Source: Aphrocallistes beatrix (taxonomy: Eukaryota; Porifera; Hexactinellida; Sceptrulophora; Aphrocallistidae). Taken from it: DNA of 64,000 bases. A model generated the notes under the pieces. It saw only the letters and a program-made list of their open reading frames with translations. It had not been told where the DNA came from and searched no databases. The DNA is taken from positions 6,669,524 through 6,733,523 of the forward strand of contig OY725488.1 of NCBI GenBank assembly GCA_963281255.1, written 5' to 3'. The translations under genes were made by a program, and so were the position numbers. Below, piece by piece: positions 45,601 through 57,900 of this stretch. Numbering within the stretch: position 1 is the first letter of the stretch; each line of letters opens with the position of its first letter.

Positions 45601-46968
45601 CACTTTATTCATACATTATCCATTAGTTCACTTTCAAAATAAAAATTGCCCTAATCACAAGCTTTCAATGGTTAACCGACCTAGAGTTTGAACGAGTAAC
45701 TTTAGAATGCATTTTCGATCAGGCTGGAATCAATTGGCTGTTACCTGAGGATTCTGGTGAATAACTATCAACTCGTTGACACATCTCTCCCCAATGGAGC
45801 GAGTAGCGCGCATCAACTTTATGCGTCCGTCCTCATCGGACAGGGGGCAGTTGGAGAGAGAAGACAGCTTCCTTTGCAGGGGCCTGCTCAGTATGTGTGG
45901 GTGTCCTGAGAGGTTCTGAATTGAGGTATGTGCGGGAGAGAGGTGAGATGTGGAGACAGGGGGGGAGGAATCACTCCCCGTTCCCTGTGATCCTAAAAGC
46001 AAGTACAACGCCAATTCGTCTAGGTACTCTTTGGCTCGATCCAGAGCCATGTCTGGGTCCATTTCAGGGGACGGGGTGAGGTGGTAGGAGCTACCAGAGG
46101 GAGACAAGGAGACAGCAGAGTTGGAATATACTCCAGTGTGTGTAGCTTCATCTAGACCTTTCAGGTCCATTACTAACTGTAAAATAGCATAGTTGACAGG
46201 GACCTAGAGGATCATAGCATTACAATTAATGAATTATAATAAAATGATATATAAACATCGTGAAGAGATGAAAAATTTACCCTTGGTTTCTAAGGATAAT
46301 ATAATATAGTATTTTAGCTACAGGAGTAGATAGGAAGGCGTCAACTTATTTATTACAAACCATTGGCTGTATTATTGCTGAGTTTGTTGTTCAGAGCTTA
46401 TATAATAAATAAGTAATATTCAACGAAAAATACACAAGAAAGGTTTCTTGATAATATAAACAAGGAATATTTCAAGTGATGACTTGAGGAAGTTCATAAT
46501 GTATTCACATTTACGAAAACTAATCGAATAAACTAAAAAATGTGAAAAATGTAGTATATTCATCATCATCTAACGAGACATAAAGGAATGCAAATGAAAG
46601 ATTGCAATGTCTGAATTAATGATTACAAAACGAACATGTAATAATCATATAGAATATACGCAGATTTTGCTCAATTGATGCGTAATTAAACTCACTTTGT
46701 GAATGTCGAATTCATCCATTGGAGTGGGCGAGGTCTCCAGGGGACACGAGGCCAGGTTGGTGGTGCATGCTTTACAGATGGTGTGTCCGCAGTTGAGCGT
46801 GAGAGGAAGTTTGTCAAGACAGTTGAAAGCCTGCTTACAATTGGTACAAGAGAGCCCATTCCTCAGAGCGGAGATGCTAGGGCTCTGAGGGGACTCCCTT
46901 GCTGAGGCAGTGAGCTGAAACTGATCTGATGGGGGCGTGGTAGGGATGGGAGGAGGAGTTTGTGACAT
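42693..46968 (-). CDS. RC3H1: Roquin-family RING/ROQ mRNA-decay regulator, no CCCH finger
   Basis: Thirteen coding exons on the minus strand: 46968-46696, 46176-45745, 45473-45240, 45179-45132, 45052-44900, 44725-44593, 44494-44406, 44338-44258, 44199-44072, 44002-43672, 43615-43391, 43327-42914 and 42842-42693 (896 aa, all GT-AG and in frame). The N-terminal RING has C41, C44, C60-G-H62, C65, C68, C75 and E78, with an acidic last ligand as in Roquin (usually Asp). The ROQ domain is clear: [55 protein letters not shown] and [20 protein letters not shown]. Roquin binds stem-loops in mRNA 3' ends and recruits deadenylases. The CCCH zinc finger normally following ROQ is absent; the sequence passes into Ser/Pro-rich disorder and ends in a short helical tail. 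RC3H1 versus RC3H2 cannot be separated. Confidence 0.9.
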
Positions 46969-49634
46969 CTAAGTTGCAGCCGAGGAAGATCGTGCGAGTA
47001 CAAGTAGAGCTATGGTCTTGTGTGAAGAGAACTTTCTAAAATATGTTATTAAATGCAATTTAAATAATGAACTTATAGCCATTTCTAGACAATGCTACGT
47101 ATGTGAAACTGAGTTTCAGGATAGAATTGAATACGTCTTCCTCAGAACTTGTGACCCAAGCAAGCCAGATGCTCTAAACGCTAGGCATGTACATTAAATA
47201 CGAATCCAGAGATATGCGGGTACACTGGCAATACGTACGTGTGTACGTAGATATAATATAATAATAACAAGGTCTGAGTGATGATATGATGACTCATCAT
47301 TTTTGGTTTCCGATGGTTTCATCATGTGCAGAATGTTAGTATACATACATTTCATTAAAATTTCAACACATACATCTCATAAATGACAGTTATGCTTGAA
47401 ATACTGGATTTTCTAATGATAACGTCACGATTTCGTGATGTGTTGATATTTTCGCCTGAGACTCGAATTTGTTCGAGCAACTCACAAAATACTCCATCTG
47501 ACCAGTTTAAATCAATTTCATCAGATAAAGGAAATTCAAGTTTTGATAATACGATGTATTTATGAAACTGATCATCTATAAAAGTATCGTCATAGTAATT
47601 CTGCTTTTATACTGACTTCCCGAAAAATATCTAGAAACATTCCGTAGAAATCCAGACACCTGTCGTTTTGACATTGTAGGGATCTCTTATCAAGAAAGTC
47701 CCATATGGAAATATAGAAATACCTCCATTCTGAGCAAAAAGATGATTGTGCAATCAAGTTATTGTACAGTCGAGTATTCTGAAGGAAGAAGAGATTACTT
47801 TCAGTCATTTCCATTAAATGTTGTATTTAGTACTTCTTATTCCACATCAAGGCTGGGCTTGTTGAACAGCCTTGAGACAGAAGTGATGGATCTACCAATC
47901 CAAAATGAATTGATATAATCTGCATAGTAACCACAAGCAAATTCGGGTCAAGTACAAATTGTCCAAAAAAGATCAAAGATGTGCTCTGAATTTGTTCAAG
48001 GTCGCTATTAGTTGGATACTTGTTTTAGCGTCACCGCCCTGATTTAGCTACTGCAACATTGCCATTATTGTCATTACTGCACTCAGCATATCATTGTATT
48101 CAGGGTAGGGCATTGATTAACATTGATTGGGATATTATTATAGTAGTACATTTGACATAAGAGTATTTCATTTGTATCTCCCGGTTTTTGAGACTTCAAC
48201 GCGTTAATTAGATGCTTGTAGCCAATTATAGTTAAAATTATCGGTTTTGATTTGTTATATCAAATAATAAGATAATTTTAATGAAATACCGCCCGCCCGT
48301 ATCCCCACTGAAGGTTCTCTTGGAGTTGATACAAGTTTTTTATTAACAGTGGCCTATTACTAAGCACCAACCAGTCTATAATGTATCTACGAATCGAACC
48401 TTTTCAATTAAAAGTAAATCAACCTACGTACATACATAAATGTGTGGGATCGCCAATACAACCAGAACTATGCCATATTCGTAGATTGGGAGCCAACAAT
48501 ATTGATGAGTCTTCTGAGATATTCACTACTAATCCATGTCTAGACGATTTACTTATAATTATGACAAGTCAAGATTCCACAACTAACTTGTGGCTCGAGT
48601 CATGATAGCAATAATTTCGCCTTACAGACATGGTTATTTCACACTTTTGCAGGTAATTATGGTGATAATGTTGGCGTTTGATAACTAAATAGGTAGGAGG
48701 TCAAATTTCTATCAGGTCAATAAAACGAACACCTGGACATGATTCAGGATTGCGCACGAACCAGAGAATACATCTATTTTATGGAAGCATAATAATCGAA
48801 AGCGGATAGCTATATATCCAGTTTGTTATTGCAAAAATTGCACAACCATTGACATAGGATATGGAGAATGACATCCAAATCAATTCGACTATCACATGCA
48901 AACTTATTGTTTAGGTGAAAGCAGACGTGGGCGAAAGAAGAAATCTTAAAATAGAGAGAAACTCTAAAGAATATGAACCTGCATAATGTCTGTACAATTC
49001 AGGGTAATAACAGTAATTATGGTTTGACTAAGCTGATACAATACTAAAACCAAACACAGTTCCTACAAAGTTGAACTTTTGCTGATAAGAAAATGAAAAC
49101 ATTATTTTCATAGAATTTCGATCTAAAAGGATTCAAATCTATTTTGGAATACAATTACATTATGTTGTGAGGTTTTGTCCCCGTTTTGAAAGTCAATTAG
49201 AACAAACTGGTATACCACAATTTAGCTTTACACAATAACAAATATAAAACTTAACCTTAATAACAATAATAATAATAAAGTTGTTTTGGAGACTTTATGG
49301 AATTACACTGTAGAGACCAGTATTTACAGTGGGCTCATTCAGAAGTGGCTATTGTATCTAGAATGAAGAGGATCGCCCTCACTATTCAATCTCCTTTTTC
49401 ATAGGATGGAAACCCACAAAACTAATGCACAAAATGAGATTGATCTCCCGTCCACCAACATTGCCATATATTTCAAATTTATACCTAAAACATTATATTC
49501 AATTTCTCAATTTCGAGGTTTCTTTCATTAAACAGTCACCCAACAAACAGATTTAAAAGTCACCAGATCACGTGTAATTAAACTACTCATTACGATATTC
49601 AATTTAAATCAAAATGATTAGAGAATCCCAGAAG
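46969..49634. other. 2.7-kb intergenic region
   Basis: No supported gene between the Roquin start and the ARMC1 stop. A diverged member of the GC-hairpin family body lies at 47278-47475. The rest is AT-rich without clear structure. Confidence 0.5.
47278..47475 (+). repeat. Diverged GC-hairpin family body
   Basis: Carries ATGACTCATCATTTTTGG, CATTAAAATTTCAACACATA, AATGACAGTTATGCTTGAAA, ATAACGTCACGATTTCGTGA and GATATTTTCGCCTGAG in the same order as the body of copies B and D, but with many differences and no GC-rich head. It is an older member of the family. Confidence 0.6.
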
Positions 49635-50554
49635 CTACCAGTAGAGACTGTTCGATATAAAAGTTGTCATCTTTCCCCAGAAAGAAGGCTGTTCCCCTTC
49701 GTCGCCTATCCTTGCCACAGCATTCTTGTTCATAACAGGATGGTCGATACCGTCCAAATCATCTTGAATATACTCGGGCAATGTGACATCGGATATTGTA
49801 CGTGTATCCGGATTAGTAACGTAGGAAAGTAATATCTCTCCTTCTTCATTCTTGACAACCTGCTGCGTCTCTAGGCCCAGGTTCTTCTGGAGATAGATGC
49901 ACAGATCTTTGCCTGACAGTATCTCCATCACGCGCACCCTACAGCGCTGTTGAGCCATATTAAATGTGAAACTAATGATTCCCTTCAGGTCGAGGAGCAG
50001 TCTCTCAACTTGAGCCCTGTCCTTCTCGTCCAGAGCTGTGATCTGAAGTACGACTGTGCGAGCTCTGGAATTCTGACTGATAAAGCTGCCACCTCCATAA
50101 CTTGATCTCCTAAAGATCATAAATGACAGAGAATATATGATGTCAATGGTAAAATTAGGTTGGCTCACCTTCTTAGACTAGTCCTTACGTGGAAATTGAT
50201 TGAGTCTAACACCTGTTGCACCATCAGTAGTGTGTCGTGCGAGGAGGTGGGTGAGTGCATAAGGTCCTTCAGCGAGAATACAAGATTGTCGTGTAACTTC
50301 ATTGCTTTCTTGTTAGTGGGGTTCTGAGATAGGAGGTATAATGTTTCAAGTGACGTGCGAACAACTGTTTTATCTTCATCATCCAGAAACAAAATTAGAG
50401 CAGACATACACGTCTTATCTTTCACCATACCCACTCTGTAGGAGGTGTCTTTAGCTAGGTCTCTGTACTTCTGAGCTAATTTATGTGATTCGGAGGCGGA
50501 AGGTAGGCTCTTGGGTGTGGGGGAATCAATGGAACTTCCAGGAGTTAGAGACAT
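49635..50554 (-). CDS. ARMC1: Armadillo repeat-containing protein 1
   Basis: Two coding exons, 50554-50169 and 50109-49635 (286 aa; human ARMC1 is 282). The intron is only 59 bp. The N-terminal part (about 20-125) is an armadillo-like helical domain (ALILFLDDEDKTVVRTSLETL). The C-terminal part (about 145-215) is an HMA-like ferredoxin fold with VVLQITALDEKD and LKGIISFTFNMAQQRCRVRV, matching the ARMC1 family segment. The very end FISNSLYW resembles the conserved ARMC1 C-terminus. ARMC1 is a mitochondrial outer-membrane-associated protein involved in mitochondrial distribution. The ATG at 50554 is the first real ATG; the frame is open upstream without one. Confidence 0.9.
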
Positions 50555-52091
50555 CGTCTTGCGTAGCAAACTCAGTCGAGTCAAGATACGTGAGTGCGTG
50601 AGTTTGTAAGGGAAGATGTGTGATTTAGAAAGAGACTAGAATAAGTGGAGTACAAATTAATTAAACTACAACAATAATAATACACATTGATTGCAATACA
50701 TTTTCCTATCCTATGTGTCTGCAATTAAAATTATTCAGCAAAGTATCACATAACATAACGAGTGTTTCGTTGTTTAAATCAGTGAAAAAGAGAAGTACGC
50801 GATTTGAGGAGTTAATTCTGTTATAACAATTAATCAAATGAAACTGAATTATCTTGTAATAATGAGATCATCTTAAACCTGAGGAACTCACCATCTGTAT
50901 AGTTGTTTAATCTGGGTGTGAAAATCAAATGTTCGTAAAAAATGAACTACGCTCAAGGGTAATATAATAATTGATTAGAATTAAATCTCTCTGTATATAT
51001 CTTATTTATACACTTTGAACTTTTCACTGAACAACCGAACATACGTAGTATTAGCTTCTAAATTAATTGACTGCATTATAATGATGCACTCTGCACAAAT
51101 GTTCAATTGAATAATTTCTTTGAACATAATTGAGGTAAACTTAACATGGGCGGTCAAGGAACATGATCCATGCACATCCTTGCATAACCACATCCTTGAT
51201 TCTTAACTGGAGAATGTCCAGCATTTATATTGTTTCGCACTTTTATGGCTTCAGCGCCATAGAAAATGGCTGGGAGACATCCGCGATATCGGGGACACTG
51301 TGTCCCCTCTGGGCATTCTACGGTTAATCATCATGCAAGTAACGGGTGTAACCACTCCATTTACCATATCGTCACGCTGTGCAGAGAAAGAAGTAACTGA
51401 GTTCTCTAAACAGGAACAGCTGTTACAGAAGTGCAAATGTTCCCAGGTGTCCCCATTATAATCAATACATAGTAAAACAAAAGTTTTTAAACCATTTAAA
51501 ATTTTTTGAATACATTTAGGTGAACTTACGGAAAACTTTGATAGGCCAATCAATTTGTACAACTGGAATAAGTTCGATCAATTTCGACAACCAGAATAGA
51601 TCCGACAGATTTCCATAGCTGGAATAGGTCTGATTGTGACATACTTGGGATTTTTCGTCACCAGGTGGCTTCTTAGTGTTTTAATTAAAAGAAAATATAT
51701 CCCCAGAGTTGGAACGGGTTCAATTTTCAGAACCCGGCCAGACCAGAACCCGAATCTGTATATGAGCCCAAACCATCTATATTCTATTGTAAGCCCAACC
51801 TGGACCTGAGCCCGAATCCGACCCGAACTCGAACCCGATTCCCCTAAACACCTAAAAAATGTTAGAAAAGAAGGACGAACTGTCAAGCTTCAGTTTAAAA
51901 TTCAGAAAATACCATAGAATGCACACTATAATATGTCTCTGCTAACACTTCAGACAAGCCTACTATTGCTGTCAACTTCTTACACACACGATATACACAT
52001 TACACCATTTATTTCAGTGTGCTTTATACATAATATCCAGTCAAAATTTAGATGTCGCAACCATAATGATCCTAGACCACCTACATTGGTA
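50555..52091. other. Intergenic; holds a 91-bp conserved repeat and CCCGAA-rich DNA
   Basis: No supported gene. It contains the 91-bp repeat at 51237-51327. Between about 51715 and 51845 short GAACCCG and CCCGAAT phrases recur, a low-complexity tract. Confidence 0.5.
51237..51327 (+). repeat. 91-bp hairpin-bearing repeat, copy 1
   Basis: Reads GCACTTTTATGGCTTCAG, GAAAATGGCTGGGAGACATC, CGCGATATCGGGGACACTGT, GTCCCC and GGGCATTCTACGGTTAA. The reverse complement recurs at 57140-57230 with only a few differences. The GGGGACACTGTGTCCCC core forms a perfect hairpin. No coding capacity. Confidence 0.85.
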
Positions 52092-52640
52092 TTACTTGGT
52101 CGTATCTGCAATGAAATGCTTGTAGTAGCCACGAGTGAGTTCTATTATTAGGTCTTGACTGCACTCTGGGAGCTCCCTGACAGGGAGGCCAGGATTTCCC
52201 GCGTAAACCCGGAATGGGGCCACCACTGTCTCAGGAGGCAGCACTGTATTATCTTCAATCCAACAGCATTCCTTCAGTACGCTGCCGCTACCAAGGATGC
52301 AATTATTCCCCACGTAACTAAAGCTGCCGATCTGAGCAGCAGAAATCACTGTATCTTCTCCAATCATTACATTCTCGCCTATCACGAGAGGAAAGAATGC
52401 GAATCCTTTAGCTAGTGTTTTAAACCCAGGGTGGAGAACGGACCCCCGCTTAATAGTGCTATACTTCCCAATCCGTATCTGGGCAAGATCTCCCCTCAGG
52501 ATGGAGTCGGATTGCACGATGCACCTCCCACTCAGCACGATGTTCTGGCTACCGGGGAGGAAGGAGGACCGACTAACTTTGTTACCGGCATCCGTCTCGA
52601 TGTAATCGCTCACTGCGTAAATGACGTCTGGTAATTCCAT
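52092..52640 (-). CDS. DCTN5: Dynactin subunit 5 (p25)
   Basis: An intronless 182-residue protein that matches human DCTN5 in length and throughout. The start MELPDVIYAVSDYIETDAGN resembles the human one, followed by GSQNIVLSGRCIV, RGDLAQIRIG, KGFAFFPLVIGENVMIGEDT and DNTVLPPETVVAPF. Hexapeptide repeats form a left-handed beta-helix. Dynactin p25 sits at the pointed end of dynactin and helps dynein recruit cargo such as early endosomes. The ATG is directly preceded by GTATTAG, an acceptor-like AG. Confidence 0.95.
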   Translation of the reverse strand: MELPDVIYAVSDYIETDAGNKVSRSSFLPGSQNIVLSGRCIVQSDSILRGDLAQIRIGKYSTIKRGSVLHPGFKTLAKGFAFFPLVIGENVMIGEDTVISAAQIGSFSYVGNNCILGSGSVLKECCWIEDNTVLPPETVVAPFRVYAGNPGLPVRELPECSQDLIIELTRGYYKHFIADTTK

Positions 52641-53131
52641 CTAATACGAAACTTTTAGAAATTTACACACTCAATTTATGATTCGAAGTAAGCAAATTTT
52701 TCGCGGTACATTCAGGAACTGTTATTGTGAGTATCTCACTTCGCAGAGTCAAAAGTAAAGCTTGGTATACAAAATTGAATAGAATTTGCGTTTTCCCTTA
52801 TCATGATTTTGCCCCTATACCGTATAGGCAGCTCCAGGGTGTTTGTAATCCCTAAAATTGGACCCCTCCTTTTTTTAAAACCTCTGGGTCTGCCCTTAAT
52901 ATCAAAATACAATGAAGCACCGAATAATAATATGTAAGCTTTATTACTTAGATCCGTAGTTCCAGAACAACAGGTATTATTAAATTGTATACAACTCTAA
53001 CATAAATTAATAAAGAGCAGTCTAACAGTATATACACATAGTAGGATGGATAAAGGTAGCACACTGGGTGAAGGGAAGTAGAAAACAATCATAGAAAATT
53101 ATGCGCTAAAATCCAAGGACACGTGACTGGG
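52641..53131. other. Spacer between DCTN5 and PTTG1IP
   Basis: AT-rich, 491 bp. No gene or repeat was recognised. It includes the PTTG1IP 3' flank. Confidence 0.5.
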
Positions 53132-53617
53132 CTAGAAGTACTTGTCCTGTAATACCTGCCTCCTCTCTTCTCGTTCTTTCCTCTTCGCTTCTTTGGAGTC
53201 ATTGATACGTCCCATATTAAACCTCTGCTTATCATCATCATGGTTTCTTTTCTTTGCTCTAACCCAGCAGCAGCACACACACAGAGTGATGCACAAACAC
53301 GAGAGTAAACCAAGCACCAGCAGCACGGCCGCGACTATAATGATGATGATGTAGAGCCCAGTGAGAACACAGTCCCCTGCGAATAGCTCGGTAACAGGGC
53401 AAGTGGTGCTGATCAATCCGTTGAAGTCTACTTTTAGACAAAGATTTGCAGAGGAGCACCAGTAGCACGTCCGAGAGTATTCAAGACAAGCTGTGCAATT
53501 TGTACCGTTGAAATCCTGGCAGCTGATTGTACTGTTCATTCCCTGTGAATGTACAGTAGGCGTGTAAATGGTTACCAAACACAATGCAAGAAACAAAGCA
53601 AATATGAGAGATTTCAT
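53132..53617 (-). CDS. PTTG1IP: PTTG1-interacting protein-like membrane protein
   Basis: An intronless 161-residue type I membrane protein. A signal peptide covers residues 1-24 (MKSLIFALFLALCLVTIY, cleavage near VHSQ). A cysteine-rich PSI-like domain spans about 32-82 (NCTACLEYSRTCYWCSSANL, CP and DCV). One transmembrane segment lies at about 87-112, followed by a CVCCCW juxtamembrane cluster as in human PTTG1IP. The tail is a charged helix (KEAKRKEREERRQVLQDKYF), also as in the family. PTTG1IP binds securin in vertebrates. The ATG follows AAG directly. Confidence 0.85.
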   Translation of the reverse strand: MKSLIFALFLALCLVTIYTPTVHSQGMNSTISCQDFNGTNCTACLEYSRTCYWCSSANLCLKVDFNGLISTTCPVTELFAGDCVLTGLYIIIIIVAAVLLVLGLLSCLCITLCVCCCWVRAKKRNHDDDKQRFNMGRINDSKEAKRKEREERRQVLQDKYF

Positions 53618-54319
53618 CTTGTACTGAATACGATGGTGAAAGCAGATGTAATGTATTTTCTGTGTAATATAACTTTTTCAATTAGCTTTTGTTTTATAGT
53701 TGGTTCATGTACTTGGCACAGATATTGTCTGATGTTAGGCATATTGCTGAGACTTCACAAGGAATTATATACTATAATGGGTTATATTATAAGGTCAGGG
53801 TTTCAACATTCCAACGAGTTAATATGGATGGATGGTATTACACTTTCAATACTGTATTAATCACCCAATTATGCGTTCTGAAATGCCATATTAATTAAAT
53901 AAATGATTATTGAATAGTATCAGAAGATTGGTTTAAGTGTCACTTAAGTGGTACTGTATTACTGAAGAAGATAAGTGCGTAATCTAGTTGAATAACTAAC
54001 TTACCTTTTTAGCTCGATGATTTTCTCAAGTGTGAAATATGAATTCAAGTTACAAATTTTTAAAAAGGGCATTCTGAGAAGCTAAATAAATATAATGGTT
54101 GAGGAAGCCTACTTTTCAGAATGAAGCTAACTCGAGAATAAAAGAAGCACGAGTAGTGTGTACATAATACAAATTGTTGGCCCCATTCAGGTTTCTTAAA
54201 TACTGAACCTAATACGTAAAACACGTACAAAATACGTAGAAAACAAAAACAGCTAATTTGAATTAAGAAATGGATCCCATCCAATGAGTGTAAACATAGC
54301 AGTGCTTGACTTTCTAAAG
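53618..54319. other. Intergenic, no gene seen
   Basis: AT-rich DNA between PTTG1IP and the hAT element. No supported frame or repeat was found. Confidence 0.5.
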
Positions 54320-54811
54320 CAGTGTTTCTCAAACTGGGGGTCGCGACCCCTAGGGGGGTCGCGGAACAATTTCTAGGGGGTCGCGAGATACAATTCATCT
54401 TTGAAAGTACACCTCGATGTTTACTCAAATTTATTATCAAGTTCTGATTCAAGTTTATTCTTCACTCCTTTTAGTTAAAAGTGTAAAAGATAAACTAGTT
54501 TATCTCATTTCAATAGATACGCCTTGAGTTTATTCTTTTCACCTACGTTGTAATTACCCGACTTCTTGATCAATATGCACATCTTGTATAAATACCTTCA
54601 GTATCATGTTTATATTTTAATTACATTCAATCTAAAATTCTAAATAGTCAAAGTAATTAACCAATCTCATTAATAAATTATATTATACATAGTATAAGTA
54701 ATAATTATTTGACTCTATTTGATTAAATAAATGTGCAGTGAAAAATTAGGGTCGTTAATTCATTTGACAATTGTTAGGGGGGTCGCCAGGGAAAAAGTTT
54801 GAGAACCACTG
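54320..54811. mobile_element. hAT-type MITE with exact 8-bp duplication
   Basis: The ends CAGTGTTTCTCAAACTGGGG and AGTTTGAGAACCACTG are a classic hAT terminal repeat. Flanking direct repeats TTCTAAAG are identical at 54312-54319 and 54812-54819. The 492-bp inside is AT-rich with no transposase. Subterminal GGGGGTCGCGACCCC is palindromic. Confidence 0.93.
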
Positions 54812-54977
54812 TTCTAAAGGAATGTCAGAATATATTAATTTCTAATCAATATTTAATTGGAATAAAATGTATAAATTAAGAGTACACATTTAGAGGATAA
54901 GGAAATTAAACTACTAAGTGAATGGACATGGGACATGAGACTTAGGACAGCATCCTCTCTCCTATGGGTGCCAGAAT

Positions 54978-57900
54978 CTAGATATTGCTCTCTGCGTACT
55001 GATGCGGGGATTGGAGACGGGCTCTTCGATATGCCTCGTAGTGAACTTTGTCGGTTTTCTCTTTCAAGTCTTGCAAGTGCGTACGGATAAGCATGTTTCT
55101 GAAATAGATGAAGTCACAATGATCAGGGTTTTCAACTTCAACCAACCCCCAGCGACTCTTTCTGGCCAAAAGTCTTTTAGAACCGAGCTAATGAAACATA
55201 GATTAGCTATACGCAGGTCGCTGTGTAACGATAATATTTCTCATTACAATTTTGATGTAAATGAATCAAAAGCTTTAAATTCCAATTAGTTTACGTATTT
55301 TAACACGAACTCACTGAGTATATTTGCTCTGATCCAATAACAGCAAATGGAATGAAGGACTCGAGCTCTGAGTTGAGTGAGGCCTCTTCGCTGTCCTCCA
55401 CTTCATAGTTTGTTGGGTAGACCCGTATGTTGTGAGCTACAAAATCCTCTTTCAGTCGCTGTCGGAATGCCTGTCTCTCTTCCAATGTCAGAGTATCCCC
55501 TTTAGCAATTACCTAAACCAAAGTCATTTGTTATGTTTAATTTAAAATCATAATGCGGGTATAAATTAGGAACCGATATCATGCTCAAAAATCAAAGTCA
55601 TTAATTTAATTAGAAAATTTAAATTAATCAAAACTCGAATTATAGATATACTTGTGAACCAACTCAATTCTGGAATTATTAGAGTAGTAATAGAAAAAGA
55701 AATTGAAATTGGATATGACCAATCAAGAATTTGAATTTAAAATCCGCTAACAAATAATAAGTAGATGGAAGAGGAGAGAAAAGCGGATGAAAAGGCAAAA
55801 GATAGAAAGATTATCCGCAGATACAAGACTCTGTCAAGAATACAAACGAGTTTAATTGCTGGAGCAGCTGCAGGTGCTTGCGCGAAAACATGTATTGCAC
55901 CCTTTGACCGAGCGAAAATATTCTTTCAAGTTTCTTCCAGGAAATATTCACTACTTGAAGCGATTAAACTGCTGATTAAGTACACGAGGGAGGATAAGAT
56001 CACAAGTCTCTGGCGGGGGAATTCTGCTACTCTCACTAGGATCATTCCCTACGCGGCTCTACATTTCGCAGCTTACGAGCAGTTCAAACACAGTCTCAAG
56101 ACAGATCCAAATCAGAAATTCCTTCCCCCTCTCCGCCAGATCATCGCCGGTTCGGCTGCAGGTGCGTTCGCCACTTTCTTCACCTATCCCCTCGACATCG
56201 CCAGGGCGAGAATGGCCATCACGAAGAAACACGTCTACACCAACCTGTACCAAGCCATGGTCCACGTCACGCGAGAAGGAGGCGCGGCTAAGCTCTGGCG
56301 CGGAATCACCCCCTCCATCATAGGCATACTTCCTTACGCGGGCACCAGCTTCTTCACATTCGAGTATCTGAAAAGGGTACATTTCGAGAAATATGACACC
56401 GAGGCGCCTCAGCTCAACAGACTGCTGTACGGAGGTGTCGCAGGGTTGGTGGGACAAACTGCTTCCTATCCATTCGACATTATCCGACGGAGAATGCAAA
56501 CAGCTGGATTGGAGATCTGTAGCAATCCTAAGACATCGATGCTACGTACAGCCGTGCACGTGATCCAACACGAGGGAGGGGTACGAGGACTGTATAAGGG
56601 GCTCAGTATGAATTGGATTAAGGGACCCCTGTCAGTCACCATTAGTTTTAATGTATACGAGTTCGTCAAGAAGAACATTACGCAGAGTCAAGAGTTTTAG
56701 CTTGATCATCTGATTCCACTAGGAATTTAGTACAATTAGTGTGTTATCTTACATTTAAATACACAACATTTGAACAATATTATAATCTATCTAAAGAGGC
56801 TCATATTAACTGACTGAACTCGGGGTTCGTCCCAAGTCCATCTAGGCAATTTGTGACTCAGTCCTACCTTGTAGATTGGAGGTGGAAGGGAACACCGACA
56901 CATTATGTTTTATGTTCCATGACAATGACTTTAAAATTAAAATTAAATTTTAGGATAACAAGTATCTATGCCTCCTATTCAGTGGTTGGTCATTGGTAAG
57001 CTTCGCGCCATATCATTTAATCAGTTTTCATAATGAAAAAGGATAATTAAATGAAGAACAGACACTCGACTCTCAGGTTGTGTCATTTCAATGCATTATT
57101 TGTCTATTTGTCAGTAAGTACCAGCTTTATATTAATAGTTTAACCGTAGAATGCCCACTGGGGACACAGTGTCCCCGATATCGCGGATGTCTCCCAGCCA
57201 TTTTCTATGCAACTGAAGCCATAAAAGTGCTGGGTATTTAGTTAAACAGAAGTGTCAACAAAATGGATTTGTGGTTATGAAATGATATGATTGTGTGTAT
57301 ATAATTGCGTAGAGCTAGCTCTTACCGGAATGATATTAACAGAATTTCCTAACTTCTTCAGGCACTCAATATCGATATTTCTTAGGCAGTGTCCTGAAGG
57401 AGGAATGAAGTAGACGCAGCAGTGGATCCTGGTATCTGGGATGACTGCCTTCCTAACCACAGCTACTTCTTCGTTCAAGTAGTGCTCGTACTGGTTATTA
57501 ATGAACTGCAGGATAGGGTCCCAGCACTGAGAATTGTTCACTTGATCCCCAAATCCAGGAGTGTCCGTCAGCGTCAACTTCAACTTGACACCTTCTTCCT
57601 CAATCAGGTGGCAAACCGAGTTTATCTGCACAGTGGGAGGTACCTGTAAGGGGACCGGAAGACAACTCTGCCTGCTCAACTACAAATGGAATGATCAGAT
57701 TAAATATAATAATAAAAATATACCCAAATCTTTGTTGTAACGCACCTGCCCTTTGAAAATCGTATTTACTAAGGTGGATTTTCCCAGTCCGCTCTCGCCT
57801 ACGACCATAATATTGAACTCGAACCCTTTCTGCATGATCCTCTTCTTCAGCTGGTCAGGAAGGGTCTCGATTCCGATGTGAGACTGGAGCGGAGTTTTGA

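Noticed and set aside
50555-50584. Extending ARMC1 upstream of 50554
   Set aside because: The frame is open, but the upstream first codon is TTG. The first ATG at 50554 gives the family-typical length.
54060-54452. A 130-codon minus-strand frame overlapping the left end of the hAT element
   Set aside because: It runs through the transposon terminal repeat and has no recognisable domain.
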